Shown here piece after piece: positions 33,235-42,116 of a DNA stretch of 64,000 nucleotides (position 1 is its first letter; every line of letters begins with the position of its first letter). Position numbers and translations under genes: made by a program. The notes under the pieces were generated by a model, which had not been told where the DNA came from, ran no database searches, and saw only the letters and a list, made by a program, of their open reading frames with translations. Source of the stretch: Campylobacterales bacterium (GTDB taxonomy: Bacteria; Campylobacterota; Campylobacteria; Campylobacterales; QNZT01); the NCBI GenBank assembly GCA_024278835.1, contig JAJRSK010000033.1:62001-126000 (forward strand), in the 5' to 3' direction.

Positions 33235-34329
33235 ATGATAGATAAAAGAACATTTTTAAAAACTTCTGCCATCATCGGTGCGAGTGTAGCACTCTCAGGA
33301 TGTAGTAAAGAAAAAAGCTCTCTCAAAAGCATCAATATAAATAAAAACAAAAAAACTACCATCCGCTTAGCCACGTCATGGCCAGCGAACTTTCCTATCA
33401 TGGGCACGGGCATCGAAAGATTTTCCTCTCGTTTAGAAACCATCAGCCAAGATACTTTACGGGTCAAAGTTTATCCCAAAAATGTTCTTCTCCCTGCCCT
33501 TGGTGTATTTGACGCGGCAAGTGCAGGGGCGATAGATGCTTACCACTCAGCTTCGTACTTTTATAAGGGGAAAAATGAAGCCTTTAATCTCTTTACAGGA
33601 TTTCCCTTCGGGATGACCGCCACAGAGATGAATGCGTGGATAGACAATGGTGGAGGTATGGAGTTGTGGCGCGAACTTTATGCTAAGTATAATCTCGTCC
33701 CTTTCAAAGGTGGTAATACCGATGTACAGATGGGTGGATGGTTTAAAAAAGAGATAAACTCTCTTGAAGATTTAAAAGGCTTAAAGATGCGTATCCCCGG
33801 TCTAGGCGGAGAAGTCTTCTCAAAGCTAGGTGTCAAACCCGTGCTACTTCCTGCGGGAGAAATATACCTTGCCTTGGAACGCAATGTTCTCGATGCCACG
33901 GAGTGGCTTGGTCCCTCACTCGATACCAAGATGGGCTTTCAAAAAGTTGCCAAATATTACTACACAGGTTGGCATGAACCTGGCTCCATGCTCAGCCTCG
34001 TCTTTAACCAAAAGAAGTTCAATTCTCTTGGTGATGAACAGAAAATGATGATAGAGATGGCTTCCAATGAGCTTAATGCCACGATGAATTCTGAGTTTCA
34101 AGCAGAAAATACCAAAGCACTAAAAGTAGTTGAAGAAAGCGGTGCTGTCATTAAAACATTTCCAAAAGAGATACTAGTCTCGGCTAAAAAAGCGATGTTG
34201 GAAGTGGTGACTGAAAAATCTAACAAAAGCGCAGACTTCAAAAAGGTGTGGGAAAGTGCTGACACCTTTTTGAGAGAAAATCGCAAATGGACAGATATGG
34301 GGATAAAGACTTACTTAGAGTCTAGATAA
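33235..34329 (+). CDS. TRAP-type solute-binding lipoprotein (DctP family), orphan
   Basis: A 364-residue extracytoplasmic receptor. The signal [23 protein letters not shown] ends in a lipobox, so it is lipid-anchored. The mature chain shows TRAP DctP patterns: [56 protein letters not shown] (the substrate-carboxylate Arg) and [12 protein letters not shown] carriers also need DctQ and DctM membrane subunits, which are not adjacent. The ATG lies inside a TATCATGATA copy, with AAAGG upstream. The 3' end overlaps queC by 19 bases, convergently. Confidence 0.9.
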   Translation: MIDKRTFLKTSAIIGASVALSGCSKEKSSLKSININKNKKTTIRLATSWPANFPIMGTGIERFSSRLETISQDTLRVKVYPKNVLLPALGVFDAASAGAIDAYHSASYFYKGKNEAFNLFTGFPFGMTATEMNAWIDNGGGMELWRELYAKYNLVPFKGGNTDVQMGGWFKKEINSLEDLKGLKMRIPGLGGEVFSKLGVKPVLLPAGEIYLALERNVLDATEWLGPSLDTKMGFQKVAKYYYTGWHEPGSMLSLVFNQKKFNSLGDEQKMMIEMASNELNATMNSEFQAENTKALKVVEESGAVIKTFPKEILVSAKKAMLEVVTEKSNKSADFKKVWESADTFLRENRKWTDMGIKTYLESR

Positions 34330-34985
34330 GGAATCTTATCTCTCAGACCCGCTTTCTTAAAACCATTTAAACGTAGCCTACAGCTATCACACACACCACA
34401 AGCACTCTTCTCATTTTGATAACATGACCAAGTATCAGATAAAGGCACCCCCAGTTTGACTGACTCACTCACAATCTCTTGCTTTTTGAGATGCACCAAG
34501 GGTGTTTTTAGTGTGATATGGGTTTCAGGCTTAGTTCCTTCATTGATAGCCCCTTGGAGCTTAGCTATAAATGCATCGGTACAATCTGGGTAACCACTAC
34601 TATCTTCTTCGACCACACCAATATAGATGGCATCTGCCCCCTCTTTTTCCGCTATTGCTCCAGCGATAGAGAGAAAGATACCGTTACGAAATGGCACATA
34701 CGTCACAGGTACACCGGGTTCTATCCCTTCATCAGGCACCGCTATCTCTTCATCCGTCAACGCGGAACCACCGATTTCTGAAATAAAATGTAAATCTAAT
34801 TCATACTCTTTTAGGGTGCTTAAGCTCTTTGCTATCTTTCTAAAAGATTCTAACTCTTTTTTCTCTGTTTTTTGTCCATAGTTAAAATGTACCGCTATGA
34901 TGTCATAACTATCTATTTTTTTCGCCATATACGCACTTAAGGCACTATCCATCCCTCCAGAGATGATACATACTGCTTTTTTCAT
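34311..34985 (-). CDS. queC: 7-cyano-7-deazaguanine synthase QueC
   Basis: A 224-residue PP-loop ATP pyrophosphatase that makes preQ0 from 7-carboxy-7-deazaguanine in queuosine synthesis. The PP-loop [14 protein letters not shown] is at the N-terminus. The zinc site is the Cys set in [22 protein letters not shown] near the end. ATG at 34985 is chosen (AAAGG upstream); a TTG two codons earlier is unlikely. It is a single gene, overlapping the end of the convergent TRAP receptor gene. Confidence 0.95.
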   Translation of the reverse strand: MKKAVCIISGGMDSALSAYMAKKIDSYDIIAVHFNYGQKTEKKELESFRKIAKSLSTLKEYELDLHFISEIGGSALTDEEIAVPDEGIEPGVPVTYVPFRNGIFLSIAGAIAEKEGADAIYIGVVEEDSSGYPDCTDAFIAKLQGAINEGTKPETHITLKTPLVHLKKQEIVSESVKLGVPLSDTWSCYQNEKSACGVCDSCRLRLNGFKKAGLRDKIPYLDSK

Positions 34986-35069
34986 TAACAACCTTTTGTA
35001 ATATTTATATATTTATACTAATTTAAAATAAAAAGGATAAATTTAGTCTTATTTGTATATAATTCTCCC

Positions 35070-35153
35070 GTTGCAAGAAATTGCATACAAAAACGCCAAT
35101 AACCAATCATGTAAAAGACGCTTTTGCCTCCTTTAAGCGTCTTTTACTTTTTT
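35070..35153 (+). ncRNA. Candidate sRNA with a CCUCC terminator loop
   Basis: A TATAAT at 35058-35063 is followed by a short transcript unit with two hairpins. The first is TGCAA, GAAA, TTGCA (35072-35085), a stem capped by a GNRA tetraloop. The second is a Rho-independent terminator: GTAAAAGACGCTT (35111-35123) and AAGCGTCTTTTAC (35135-35147), a perfect 13-bp stem, then a T-run. Its loop TTGCCTCCTTT carries CCUCC, complementary to Shine-Dalgarno sequences. The T-run is only on the plus side, and no plus-strand gene lies upstream for this terminator to serve, so a free-standing sRNA of about 84 nt is the simplest reading. It resembles in design the Helicobacter RepG sRNA, whose C/U-rich terminator loop is the targeting part. 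Confidence 0.6.
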
Positions 35154-35157
35154 ACCT

Positions 35158-37143
35158 TTATTTTTCCTCTATCTTCTTTATCACTTTTGTTATGTTCTTA
35201 TCATAAAAGAAACAAGTGCTTTCATTGCAAAGTAAAAATACCTTGGCATCTTCTACTTTAGTCAATAAAAACGGATAAGAGATTTTATCGATATCTGCTT
35301 TAGAATTCATGAGATTTTCTTTACTAGATTTTAAAACGATATTTTCTTTCTCTATACGCAAGAGTGCACGCGCCGCTTCTGGTGACTTGTCCACAAAAAA
35401 TAGTATCCTCTCTTTCTCGGATTTTAGAAACCCTTTTACCTTAGCAAGAAATTTTAAATCATAATTCAAATTTGCCACCGTGATCATATCATGATAGAAA
35501 CGCCCTAGCGGCGATGTATAATATTTGTCATTGTACTGTGCAAGGGCAAAATGCTTTTCATCAAGATACCATTGCTTGTTATCATAAAACTTTTCTATCG
35601 CCACCTCTGTAATATCTGTGGCTAAGGTAAGGTAACTTTTTGCATAAGTGTGTTCATATCCAGCTAACAAGGCATCAATCAAAAAAGCATAATCTTCTAA
35701 AAAAGCTTTTTGTGTTGGCTTATGGGGAGAGAAGTATTTGTGATATAGTTGCCTATCATGATACATCTTTTCTAATAATGCTTCTAGCGCATTTGTAGCA
35801 AGAACCAGATACTTATTTTCTATTTTTGAAGCAATAAAAAGTGCTTTAATCATCATTGCATTCCATGAAGTAATCATTTTTTTATCTATAAAAGGAAATT
35901 GTTTAGACTTTCGTAAATATTTTAATACCGCTTTTGTCTCTAACATTTTTTCAGGTACTTTCTCTATCCCTGTGTTTAACTGAGGATTAGAAAATCCATC
36001 TTCAAAATTCCCAATCTCCCCGATATCAAAATAGTCCAAATTTTCTTCTATCTCTTTTTCGGAAAAACCACTCTTTTTCAAAGCATCTTCTACCTCATCA
36101 TAATGGTAGATAAAATATCCCCCTTCCCTGCCTTCACTATCCGCATCTGTCGCCGCATAAAAAAGCCCTTTGTTGCTAAATATCTTTAAACTCTCTTTAA
36201 TCGTCTCATCCACAACGCTTTTATAAAAATTCTTCCCTGTGAGTTGATACAACTTTACATAAAGTGGTATCAACTCCGCTTGGGTATAAAGCATCTTTTC
36301 AAAATGTGGTACAGACCAGTCAGGGTGGGTACTATAACGGTAAAAACCTCCCTCCACCTGATCATAAATACCCCCTCTTGCCATGGCATCAAGGGAGTTT
36401 TTCACCATCTCAAACGCCTCTTTATTATTTTCAAGCAGATAAAGCTCAAGTAAAAAGTTCAAATGTGCAGCCAAAGGAAAACGGGGTCTTTTATCAAATC
36501 CATAATAAATCTTATCATAACGTTTTTGCATCTTCTTAAAATAGATTGACGCGATACTCTCATTGGTATCTATCTTTTCAATACGCCCTTTTTCTACCAT
36601 CTTCTTCTTATTTAGTGCGATAATGACCCTTGATTCATTATCATGATAGCTTTTAGAAAGGCGCGGTAAAAGTTTTTTCATACCCTCTATCCCATAGGCA
36701 TCTTCCGCGGGTATATAGGTAGCGATAGTGATAACTTCTCCTTTAGGACTTAATATCACCGTGAGAGGCCAACCATTTCTACCCTTTTCTAAAAGAGAGT
36801 GTATATGTTGATAGTGTGCATCCAACTGTGGCATCTCCTCTTTATCTACTTTGATACTGACATATCCATCATTTAGAATCTTAGCTATCCTCTCATTTTC
36901 AAAAGATTCTTCCTCCATAACATGACACCAATGACAGGTGCTATAACCAATAGAGAGGAATATCAACTTTTTTTCTTTTTGCGCCTTTTTAAATGCTTCA
37001 TCAGAAAAAGGAACCCAATTAACAGGATTATGGGCATGTTGTAAAAGATAAGGAGACTCAGAACCAATCAGGGCATTGGTGTGTAACTCTTTAGAAAAGA
37101 GAAAAATTGTCCATAAAAATAACGATAAAAAAAGCTTCATCAT
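35158..37143 (-). CDS. DUF255 thioredoxin-domain protein (YyaL/SSP411-like), exported
   Basis: A 661-residue protein. A signal peptide ([19 protein letters not shown]) is followed by the DUF255 thioredoxin-like domain: [14 protein letters not shown], then STCHWCHVM with a C-x-x-C (about residues 70-73). The remaining 450 residues form an alpha/alpha-barrel like six-hairpin glycosidases ([31 protein letters not shown]). Signals for export make a periplasmic redox or glycan-linked role possible; the biochemical activity is unknown. The ATG pair lies in a CATCATGATA variant (37138-37147), with AAAAGGGTG upstream. Three exact palindrome copies are inside. Confidence 0.88.
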   Translation of the reverse strand: MMKLFLSLFLWTIFLFSKELHTNALIGSESPYLLQHAHNPVNWVPFSDEAFKKAQKEKKLIFLSIGYSTCHWCHVMEEESFENERIAKILNDGYVSIKVDKEEMPQLDAHYQHIHSLLEKGRNGWPLTVILSPKGEVITIATYIPAEDAYGIEGMKKLLPRLSKSYHDNESRVIIALNKKKMVEKGRIEKIDTNESIASIYFKKMQKRYDKIYYGFDKRPRFPLAAHLNFLLELYLLENNKEAFEMVKNSLDAMARGGIYDQVEGGFYRYSTHPDWSVPHFEKMLYTQAELIPLYVKLYQLTGKNFYKSVVDETIKESLKIFSNKGLFYAATDADSEGREGGYFIYHYDEVEDALKKSGFSEKEIEENLDYFDIGEIGNFEDGFSNPQLNTGIEKVPEKMLETKAVLKYLRKSKQFPFIDKKMITSWNAMMIKALFIASKIENKYLVLATNALEALLEKMYHDRQLYHKYFSPHKPTQKAFLEDYAFLIDALLAGYEHTYAKSYLTLATDITEVAIEKFYDNKQWYLDEKHFALAQYNDKYYTSPLGRFYHDMITVANLNYDLKFLAKVKGFLKSEKERILFFVDKSPEAARALLRIEKENIVLKSSKENLMNSKADIDKISYPFLLTKVEDAKVFLLCNESTCFFYDKNITKVIKKIEEK

Positions 37144-37336
37144 GATAACACCCTTTTAAAAATAAATATCTTTAATTATGCTTTTTTTTCATTTACACTT
37201 TGTTTACAAAAGTAACAATTAGTAAACAAAATGAGACATAATATGTATTTTTGTTAAAGTTTTTTTCACTTAGGTAAATTTTACTATATACTCAAAGCAA
37301 GAAAAACAATAAATTTTTACTTTCAAGGAGAAGATA

Positions 37337-38551
37337 ATGAAAAAAAAGATTATATTAGCAAGTTTGGTAGTATTAGGTTCTATCGAGCTTTCTGCTTATA
37401 CTTATGAGGTAAATCCACTCATAGGAAAAAACTTCACAGAGTCAAGTGCATTGGTAAATGATTCAACAGCCTATGGGATTAGACTAAATAAGTATATCTC
37501 TGAAGATAACGCAATCATGTTTGGGTATACAAGAATGAATAATGTTGATTACAAAAGAAGAAACACTTCAGCTAAAAGTGAAAGAACATCGGGGAATTGT
37601 CACATTGACCCATGTAAGCCTATTTGTCCGCCAAAGACTTGTCCAACAGAGGGAACTAATGCTGGAGGAGGAAACGAAACTGGTACAAACAGTGGAAGTA
37701 ACACAGGCAATGCAACCGACACAAACAGTGGAAGTAACACAGGCAATGCAACCGACACAAACAGTGGAAGTAACACAGGCAATACAACTGACACAAACAC
37801 TGGAAGTAACACTGGTGCAGGAACTGGCACAGATGGAGGAAGCAACACAGGCGGTGGAACTGACATTGGTAATCTAGGAACATCCCATACTAGTGATACA
37901 GATATCAACCGTTTTTATATCAATGGTTTACACAATATCAAAACCAAGTATAGTAGACTAGTTCCCTATGTTTATGGTGGTTTCGGATACGAGCATGTTG
38001 AAAATGAGTTAGCAGACAATGACTCTCAAGGGTTCTTTAATGCTGGTGGTGGTCTCAAGTTTAAAGTTAATGATAGATTTAACCTTGTCTCTGACATTCA
38101 AGGTATCAAAAAATTTAGAAGCCATGATTTTGACATCTTAGGTAGCATTGGTGTAGGATACCTCTTTGGTTCTCTTTTTCAACCTGAACCTGAGTCACTA
38201 GTAGCATCAGGGTTAGAAGATATCCAACCGGTAACACCAAAAAGAGAAATAACAGTCATCAAAGTAGCACCACAACCTCTTGCAATTGCTCCTGTCATGG
38301 CTGCACCAACAGGTGAGTACTACGTACAAATGGCAGCTGGGTTCAAAACAAACATGGAGACTGGTTGTAAACATACAAAAGACTTAAGAGACGCCGGTAT
38401 CGACTACGATATCAAGTATACCACTATCAAAGGTAGAAATGCTGCTCTTGTTGTCGTAGGACCATTTGAGACTAAAGAAGAGGCAAAAAGCCAACTCCCG
38501 TCTCTAAGAAGATATTCAAAAGATGCTTTTGTTAAAAGAATAAAAAACTAA
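37337..38551 (+). CDS. Beta-barrel outer-membrane protein with Gly/Asn/Thr repeat loop and C-terminal SPOR domain
   Basis: A 404-residue exported protein. The signal peptide is MKKKIILASLVVLGSIELSA. An N-terminal half-barrel (YTYEVNPLIGKNFTESS) leads into a Cys-rich stretch (CHIDPCKPICPPKTCP) and a 12-residue tandem repeat, TNSGSNTGNATD (residues about 117-164). Further strands follow, then a final SPOR domain (YYVQMAAGFKTN, GPFETKEEAKSQL, about 330-404), which binds denuded peptidoglycan glycan strands. It therefore may link outer membrane and wall. It has a paralogue at 44731-45657 without the repeat loop. The repeats make length variation likely. Confidence 0.75.
   Translation: MKKKIILASLVVLGSIELSAYTYEVNPLIGKNFTESSALVNDSTAYGIRLNKYISEDNAIMFGYTRMNNVDYKRRNTSAKSERTSGNCHIDPCKPICPPKTCPTEGTNAGGGNETGTNSGSNTGNATDTNSGSNTGNATDTNSGSNTGNTTDTNTGSNTGAGTGTDGGSNTGGGTDIGNLGTSHTSDTDINRFYINGLHNIKTKYSRLVPYVYGGFGYEHVENELADNDSQGFFNAGGGLKFKVNDRFNLVSDIQGIKKFRSHDFDILGSIGVGYLFGSLFQPEPESLVASGLEDIQPVTPKREITVIKVAPQPLAIAPVMAAPTGEYYVQMAAGFKTNMETGCKHTKDLRDAGIDYDIKYTTIKGRNAALVVVGPFETKEEAKSQLPSLRRYSKDAFVKRIKN
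37685..37828 (+). repeat. 36-bp tandem repeat, four units, inside the barrel-SPOR gene
   Basis: Units of 36 bases begin at 37685, 37721, 37757 and 37793. The first two are identical, the third differs at two bases, and the fourth has decayed. Each encodes TNSGSNTGNATD or similar. The unit is a multiple of three, so copy changes keep the frame. Confidence 0.9.
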
Positions 38552-38565
38552 CAAAGCTTGCTATT

Positions 38566-38585
38566 CAAGTGGCAAAAGCCGCTTG
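38566..38585 (+). terminator. Terminator after the barrel-SPOR gene
   Basis: CAAGTGGC and GCCGCTTG form an 8-bp stem with one G-U pair and the loop AAAA, 15 bases after the stop, followed by a pyrimidine-rich tract. Confidence 0.6.
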
Positions 38586-38657
38586 GATCTCTTCTCTTTA
38601 AAAAGCCATTTATCTATTTTCGATACAATCATACACTTACATTTAAGGATATGAAAA

Positions 38658-39347
38658 TTGCTCTTTTTACGAAAATACATCGTAGTTTTTCTCATACTAT
38701 TTTCATGCTCCCTAAAAGCGGATACAGCCCAAAACAATATTATCAAAACTGCTATAGAAAATAAATTTTTAGAAATTTATCCTACACTTTCAATCTCAGA
38801 AGTCACCATAAAACCCTTAGGAAAAATGCCAAAAAAATTTCAAAATTATCAGATAGATACCATCTTTCTCTCCCATTCATCACTCAAAAGAAATCACGGC
38901 ACATTTTCAATTCTCTACACCAATAGCAAAAAAAAGAAAAAACGTTTTTTCAAGTTTCACCTAGATGGCACCATCGGCGTATATGTCTCTCAAAGAAATA
39001 TAAAAAGAGCCCAAGCTATCAACAACAACTATGTTATTTACAAAGAGATACCTTTTAAAAATATTCCAACACTTCCTATCTCTCAAAAACATTTTTATGA
39101 TTATGAAAGCAAAAGAAGTATCAAAGAGGGAAAAATCATCACCATCTCTGACGTCAGACGTATTTTAGATATCAAAAGAGGTGCTCTTGTAGATGGTACC
39201 CTATACGATGGCGCCGTAGTCCTCACATTTAAAGTCAAAGCAATAGAAGAGGGACACATAGGAGACATCATCAAAGTCAAAAGAGGACATTATAAAAAAT
39301 TCAACGCCCTTATCACTTCCAAAAACAGTGTGGATATCATAGAATGA
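38658..39347 (+). CDS. flgA: Flagellar P-ring assembly chaperone FlgA
   Basis: A 229-residue exported protein. A TTG at 38658 is the start (AAGGA nine bases upstream), giving a signal peptide MLFLRKYIVVFLILFSCSLKA. The C-terminal SAF-like part has KRSIKEGKIITISDVRR, DIKRGALVDGTLYDGAVVLTFKVKA and GHIGDIIKVKRG, as in FlgA proteins that help the P ring (FlgI) assemble around the rod. The stop overlaps the ubiX start (ATGA). It heads the flgA-ubiX-coaD-tmk-hisS-speA-cysE block, typical of Campylobacterota. Confidence 0.88.
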   Translation: MLFLRKYIVVFLILFSCSLKADTAQNNIIKTAIENKFLEIYPTLSISEVTIKPLGKMPKKFQNYQIDTIFLSHSSLKRNHGTFSILYTNSKKKKKRFFKFHLDGTIGVYVSQRNIKRAQAINNNYVIYKEIPFKNIPTLPISQKHFYDYESKRSIKEGKIITISDVRRILDIKRGALVDGTLYDGAVVLTFKVKAIEEGHIGDIIKVKRGHYKKFNALITSKNSVDIIE

Positions 39348-39868
39348 AAATTATACTAGCCATCACAGGTGCATCTGGCGTGAGCCTCGCACAAAAATTT
39401 GTCGCCTCACTTCCTCCGAAGACAGAAGTTTTTATCATACAATCTCAAAATGCCAAAACAGTATTTAAAAAAGAGGAAAATATCGAAGTTCTGGATGATG
39501 CAGATATCGCTGCCAAAGTAGCATCAGGCTCTTTTAAGTGTGACGCTATGATAGTACTTCCTTGTAGTATGAATACTTTGGCAAAGATTTCTTCTGGAAT
39601 TTGTGACAATCTTACCACCAGAACTGCCTCTGTCATGATAAAAGAGCAGCGAAAACTCATTTTAGCCCCCAGAGAGATGCCATTTTCTGCTATTGCTTTG
39701 GAAAATATGCTAAAATTAGCCCGTTTGCAAGTCATCATAGCCCCTCCTATTTTAGGCTACTATAGCAATCCTTCCACACTCGGGGATATGGAAGATTTTC
39801 TCATAGGAAAGTGGTTTGACTTGATAGGCATAGAACACACATTATTTAAACGATGGGGAGAGAGATGA
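39344..39868 (+). CDS. ubiX: Flavin prenyltransferase UbiX
   Basis: A 174-residue flavoprotein. MKIILAITGASGVSLAQKF starts the flavin fold, and MIVLPCSMNTLAKISSGICDNLTTRTASVMIKEQRKLILAPREMP holds the UbiX motif. It prenylates FMN to make the cofactor of UbiD-type decarboxylases, one of which is at 45754-47568 in this window, so the two are functional partners. It overlaps flgA upstream and coaD downstream (ATGA each). Confidence 0.94.
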   Translation: MKIILAITGASGVSLAQKFVASLPPKTEVFIIQSQNAKTVFKKEENIEVLDDADIAAKVASGSFKCDAMIVLPCSMNTLAKISSGICDNLTTRTASVMIKEQRKLILAPREMPFSAIALENMLKLARLQVIIAPPILGYYSNPSTLGDMEDFLIGKWFDLIGIEHTLFKRWGER

Positions 39869-40356
39869 AAAAAATAGCACTATATCCAGGTACCTTTGAT
39901 CCTGTGACCAATGGACATATCGATATCATTAGACGGGCAAAAACTATTTTTGATGAGGTGATTGTTGCTATTGCAGAATCAACCGATAAAAGACCTATGT
40001 TTTCACTGCCAAGACGTAAAGAGATGTTAGAAATCGCAACATCAGATATGCCTGGTATTCGTATCGAAACCTTTGATACACTATTAGTAGATTTTGCTAA
40101 AGATATGAAAACTAACAATATCATTAGGGGGCTTCGTGCGATTAGTGATTTTGAGTATGAGCTGCAACTCTCTTATGCAAACTCTTCACTCAACCCAGAT
40201 ATCGAAACCATCTTTTTGATGCCAACCCTTGAAAACGCTTTTATCAGTTCCTCTGTGGTACGTGCTATATTAAAGCATAGTGGCCCTATCAATCACTTAG
40301 TGCCCAAAGAGATTTTACCTCTCATTGATAAGGATAGCTATGTATGTAGTATTTGA
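39865..40356 (+). CDS. coaD: Pantetheine-phosphate adenylyltransferase
   Basis: A 163-residue nucleotidyltransferase that joins 4'-phosphopantetheine to AMP, the penultimate step of CoA synthesis. YPGTFDPVTNGHIDII has the T/HxGH site, and ISSSVVRAILKHSG is the C-terminal ISSTx-R motif. ATG at 39865 (overlapping the ubiX stop) begins MKKIALYPG; a start four codons upstream is unlikely. The 3' end overlaps tmk. Confidence 0.95.
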   Translation: MKKIALYPGTFDPVTNGHIDIIRRAKTIFDEVIVAIAESTDKRPMFSLPRRKEMLEIATSDMPGIRIETFDTLLVDFAKDMKTNNIIRGLRAISDFEYELQLSYANSSLNPDIETIFLMPTLENAFISSSVVRAILKHSGPINHLVPKEILPLIDKDSYVCSI

Positions 40357-40915
40357 GGGTGTAGATACCTCGGGGAAAAGTACACAGCTTGACCTCTTGC
40401 ACGCACACTTTCCTGATGCCATAAAAACAAAAGAACCTGGCGGCACAGTACTGGGCATGACACTAAGAGAATTAATACTCCATAAAGGAGTCAATAACCA
40501 TAAAACTGAACTATTTCTCTTTTTAGCTGATCGCGCCGAACACTACAAGGATATCATTGAACCCTCTTATGATAAGATGATACTATCTGACCGTGGACTT
40601 ATCTCTGGCATCGCGTATGCTTTGGCCAACCACAAGAGCTATGAGATGGACTTTCTCATCAGGCTCAACCGTTTTGCATTAGATGAAACCCTGCCAGACA
40701 AAGTAGTTTTACTACTCACCAATGAAACACTCATTAAAGAGAGATTGGGTGAGAAAAATGCTGACTTTATTGAGAAAAGAGGGATTGCATATCTACTCAA
40801 AATTCAAACTATCATGATAGATGTTTTAGAGGCTCTAGCCATCGACTATATCACCATTGATGCCAGCAAAACAAGAGAACTTATACACCAAGAGATAAAG
40901 GATTTTATAGCATGA
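40340..40915 (+). CDS. tmk: Thymidylate kinase
   Basis: A 191-residue nucleoside-monophosphate kinase that phosphorylates dTMP. The P-loop FEGVDTSGKSTQLDLL begins at residue 4. The LID and substrate region includes FLFLADRAEHY and DRGLISGIAYA. ATG at 40340 is chosen because it places the P-loop as in other Tmk proteins. This makes a 17-base overlap with coaD. One TATCATGATA at 40810 encodes Ile-Met-Ile. The stop overlaps hisS (ATGA). Confidence 0.94.
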   Translation: MYVVFEGVDTSGKSTQLDLLHAHFPDAIKTKEPGGTVLGMTLRELILHKGVNNHKTELFLFLADRAEHYKDIIEPSYDKMILSDRGLISGIAYALANHKSYEMDFLIRLNRFALDETLPDKVVLLLTNETLIKERLGEKNADFIEKRGIAYLLKIQTIMIDVLEALAIDYITIDASKTRELIHQEIKDFIA

Positions 40916-42114
40916 TAAAAGCACTAAAAGGGATGAAAGACACCCTAGACCCACAAAATAGAAAGTTTGAATACTTTATCGAAAACACCACAAGAATCGT
41001 CAAAAAATATGGGTATAGCTTTATAGAGAGCCCTATCTTAGAGGAGACCATACTCTTTAAAAGATCTGTTGGTGAAAGCAGTGATATCGTCGGCAAAGAG
41101 ATGTACCAGTTTACCGATAAAGGAGGCAATGATGTCTGCCTACGTCCAGAAGGTACCGCCGGTATCGTGCGTGCTTTTGTCGAAGCCAAAATGGATCGTA
41201 TCGGAGGGATAAACCGCTATTTTTACTATGGTCCTATGTTTCGTTATGAAAGACCACAAAAGGGAAGGTTTAGACAATTTCACCAGTTTGGGTGCGAAAG
41301 CTTTGGTGAATCAAACCCTCTAGAAGATGCTAATATCATTATCATGATAAAAGAGATTTTAGACTTTTTTGGCGTCAATTATACCATTGAGTTAAATTCC
41401 CTGGGTTGTCCAACTTGTCTTCCACCATTTCGTGAAAAACTCGTCTCTTTTTTAAATGCTACAGAAGGGTTTTGTGAAGATTGTCTCAGACGAAGAGAGA
41501 CCAACCCAATCCGAGTATTTGATTGTAAAAATCCAAACTGCCAAACACTCTTAACCCCTGCTCCAAGATTAAATTCTGAACTCTGCCAAGCATGTAAAAG
41601 TGACTTTGATATCGTTACAAAAACCTTAGATTCTGTTAATATCAATTATGAACTCAATCCAAACTTAGTCCGCGGACTTGACTACTACTCCAAAACAGCT
41701 TTCGAGTTTGTCTCATCAGACTTAGGTGCACAAAATGCCGTTGCTGGGGGTGGACGCTATGATAAACTTGTAGAGTACCTAGATGGTCGCCCTACCCCTG
41801 CTATCGGCTTTGCTATAGGGATAGAGAGGCTACTTGACATGATAGAACTTCAAGAAGAAAAACGAGAAGGCTATTATTTTGGTGCTCTTTGTGGAGAGGC
41901 AAAAGAGAGTCTCTTTTCACAAGCACACAAACAGCTACAAAGTGACAAAGTAATTCATAACTATGACGTTAAAAGTCTCAAAGCCCACCTCAAAGGGGCA
42001 GATAAAGCACATGCTAGATACTGTGCTATCATAGGGGAAGATGAGTTGAAAAACGGTGTAGTTTGGATTAAAGACTTAAGAGAAAAAAATGAAGAATTGA
42101 GACCCTTACATTAA
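40912..42114 (+). CDS. hisS: Histidyl-tRNA synthetase
   Basis: A 400-residue class II synthetase. Motif 1 (FIESPILEETILFKRSVGESSDIVGKEMY region), motif 2 (MFRYERPQKGRFRQFHQFGCE) and the histidine-specific RGLDYYSKTAFEF and AVAGGGRYDKLV stretches are present. Motif 3 is AIGFAIGIERLL. The C-terminal anticodon domain is short. Start overlaps tmk. One palindrome copy at 41340. Confidence 0.95.
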   Translation: MIKALKGMKDTLDPQNRKFEYFIENTTRIVKKYGYSFIESPILEETILFKRSVGESSDIVGKEMYQFTDKGGNDVCLRPEGTAGIVRAFVEAKMDRIGGINRYFYYGPMFRYERPQKGRFRQFHQFGCESFGESNPLEDANIIIMIKEILDFFGVNYTIELNSLGCPTCLPPFREKLVSFLNATEGFCEDCLRRRETNPIRVFDCKNPNCQTLLTPAPRLNSELCQACKSDFDIVTKTLDSVNINYELNPNLVRGLDYYSKTAFEFVSSDLGAQNAVAGGGRYDKLVEYLDGRPTPAIGFAIGIERLLDMIELQEEKREGYYFGALCGEAKESLFSQAHKQLQSDKVIHNYDVKSLKAHLKGADKAHARYCAIIGEDELKNGVVWIKDLREKNEELRPLH

Positions 42115-42116
42115 CG

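Noticed and set aside
38558-38764. Overlapping 68-codon frame in front of flgA
   Set aside because: It runs through the terminator of the barrel gene and overlaps flgA out of frame, with no protein features. The TTG-started flgA frame explains the region.
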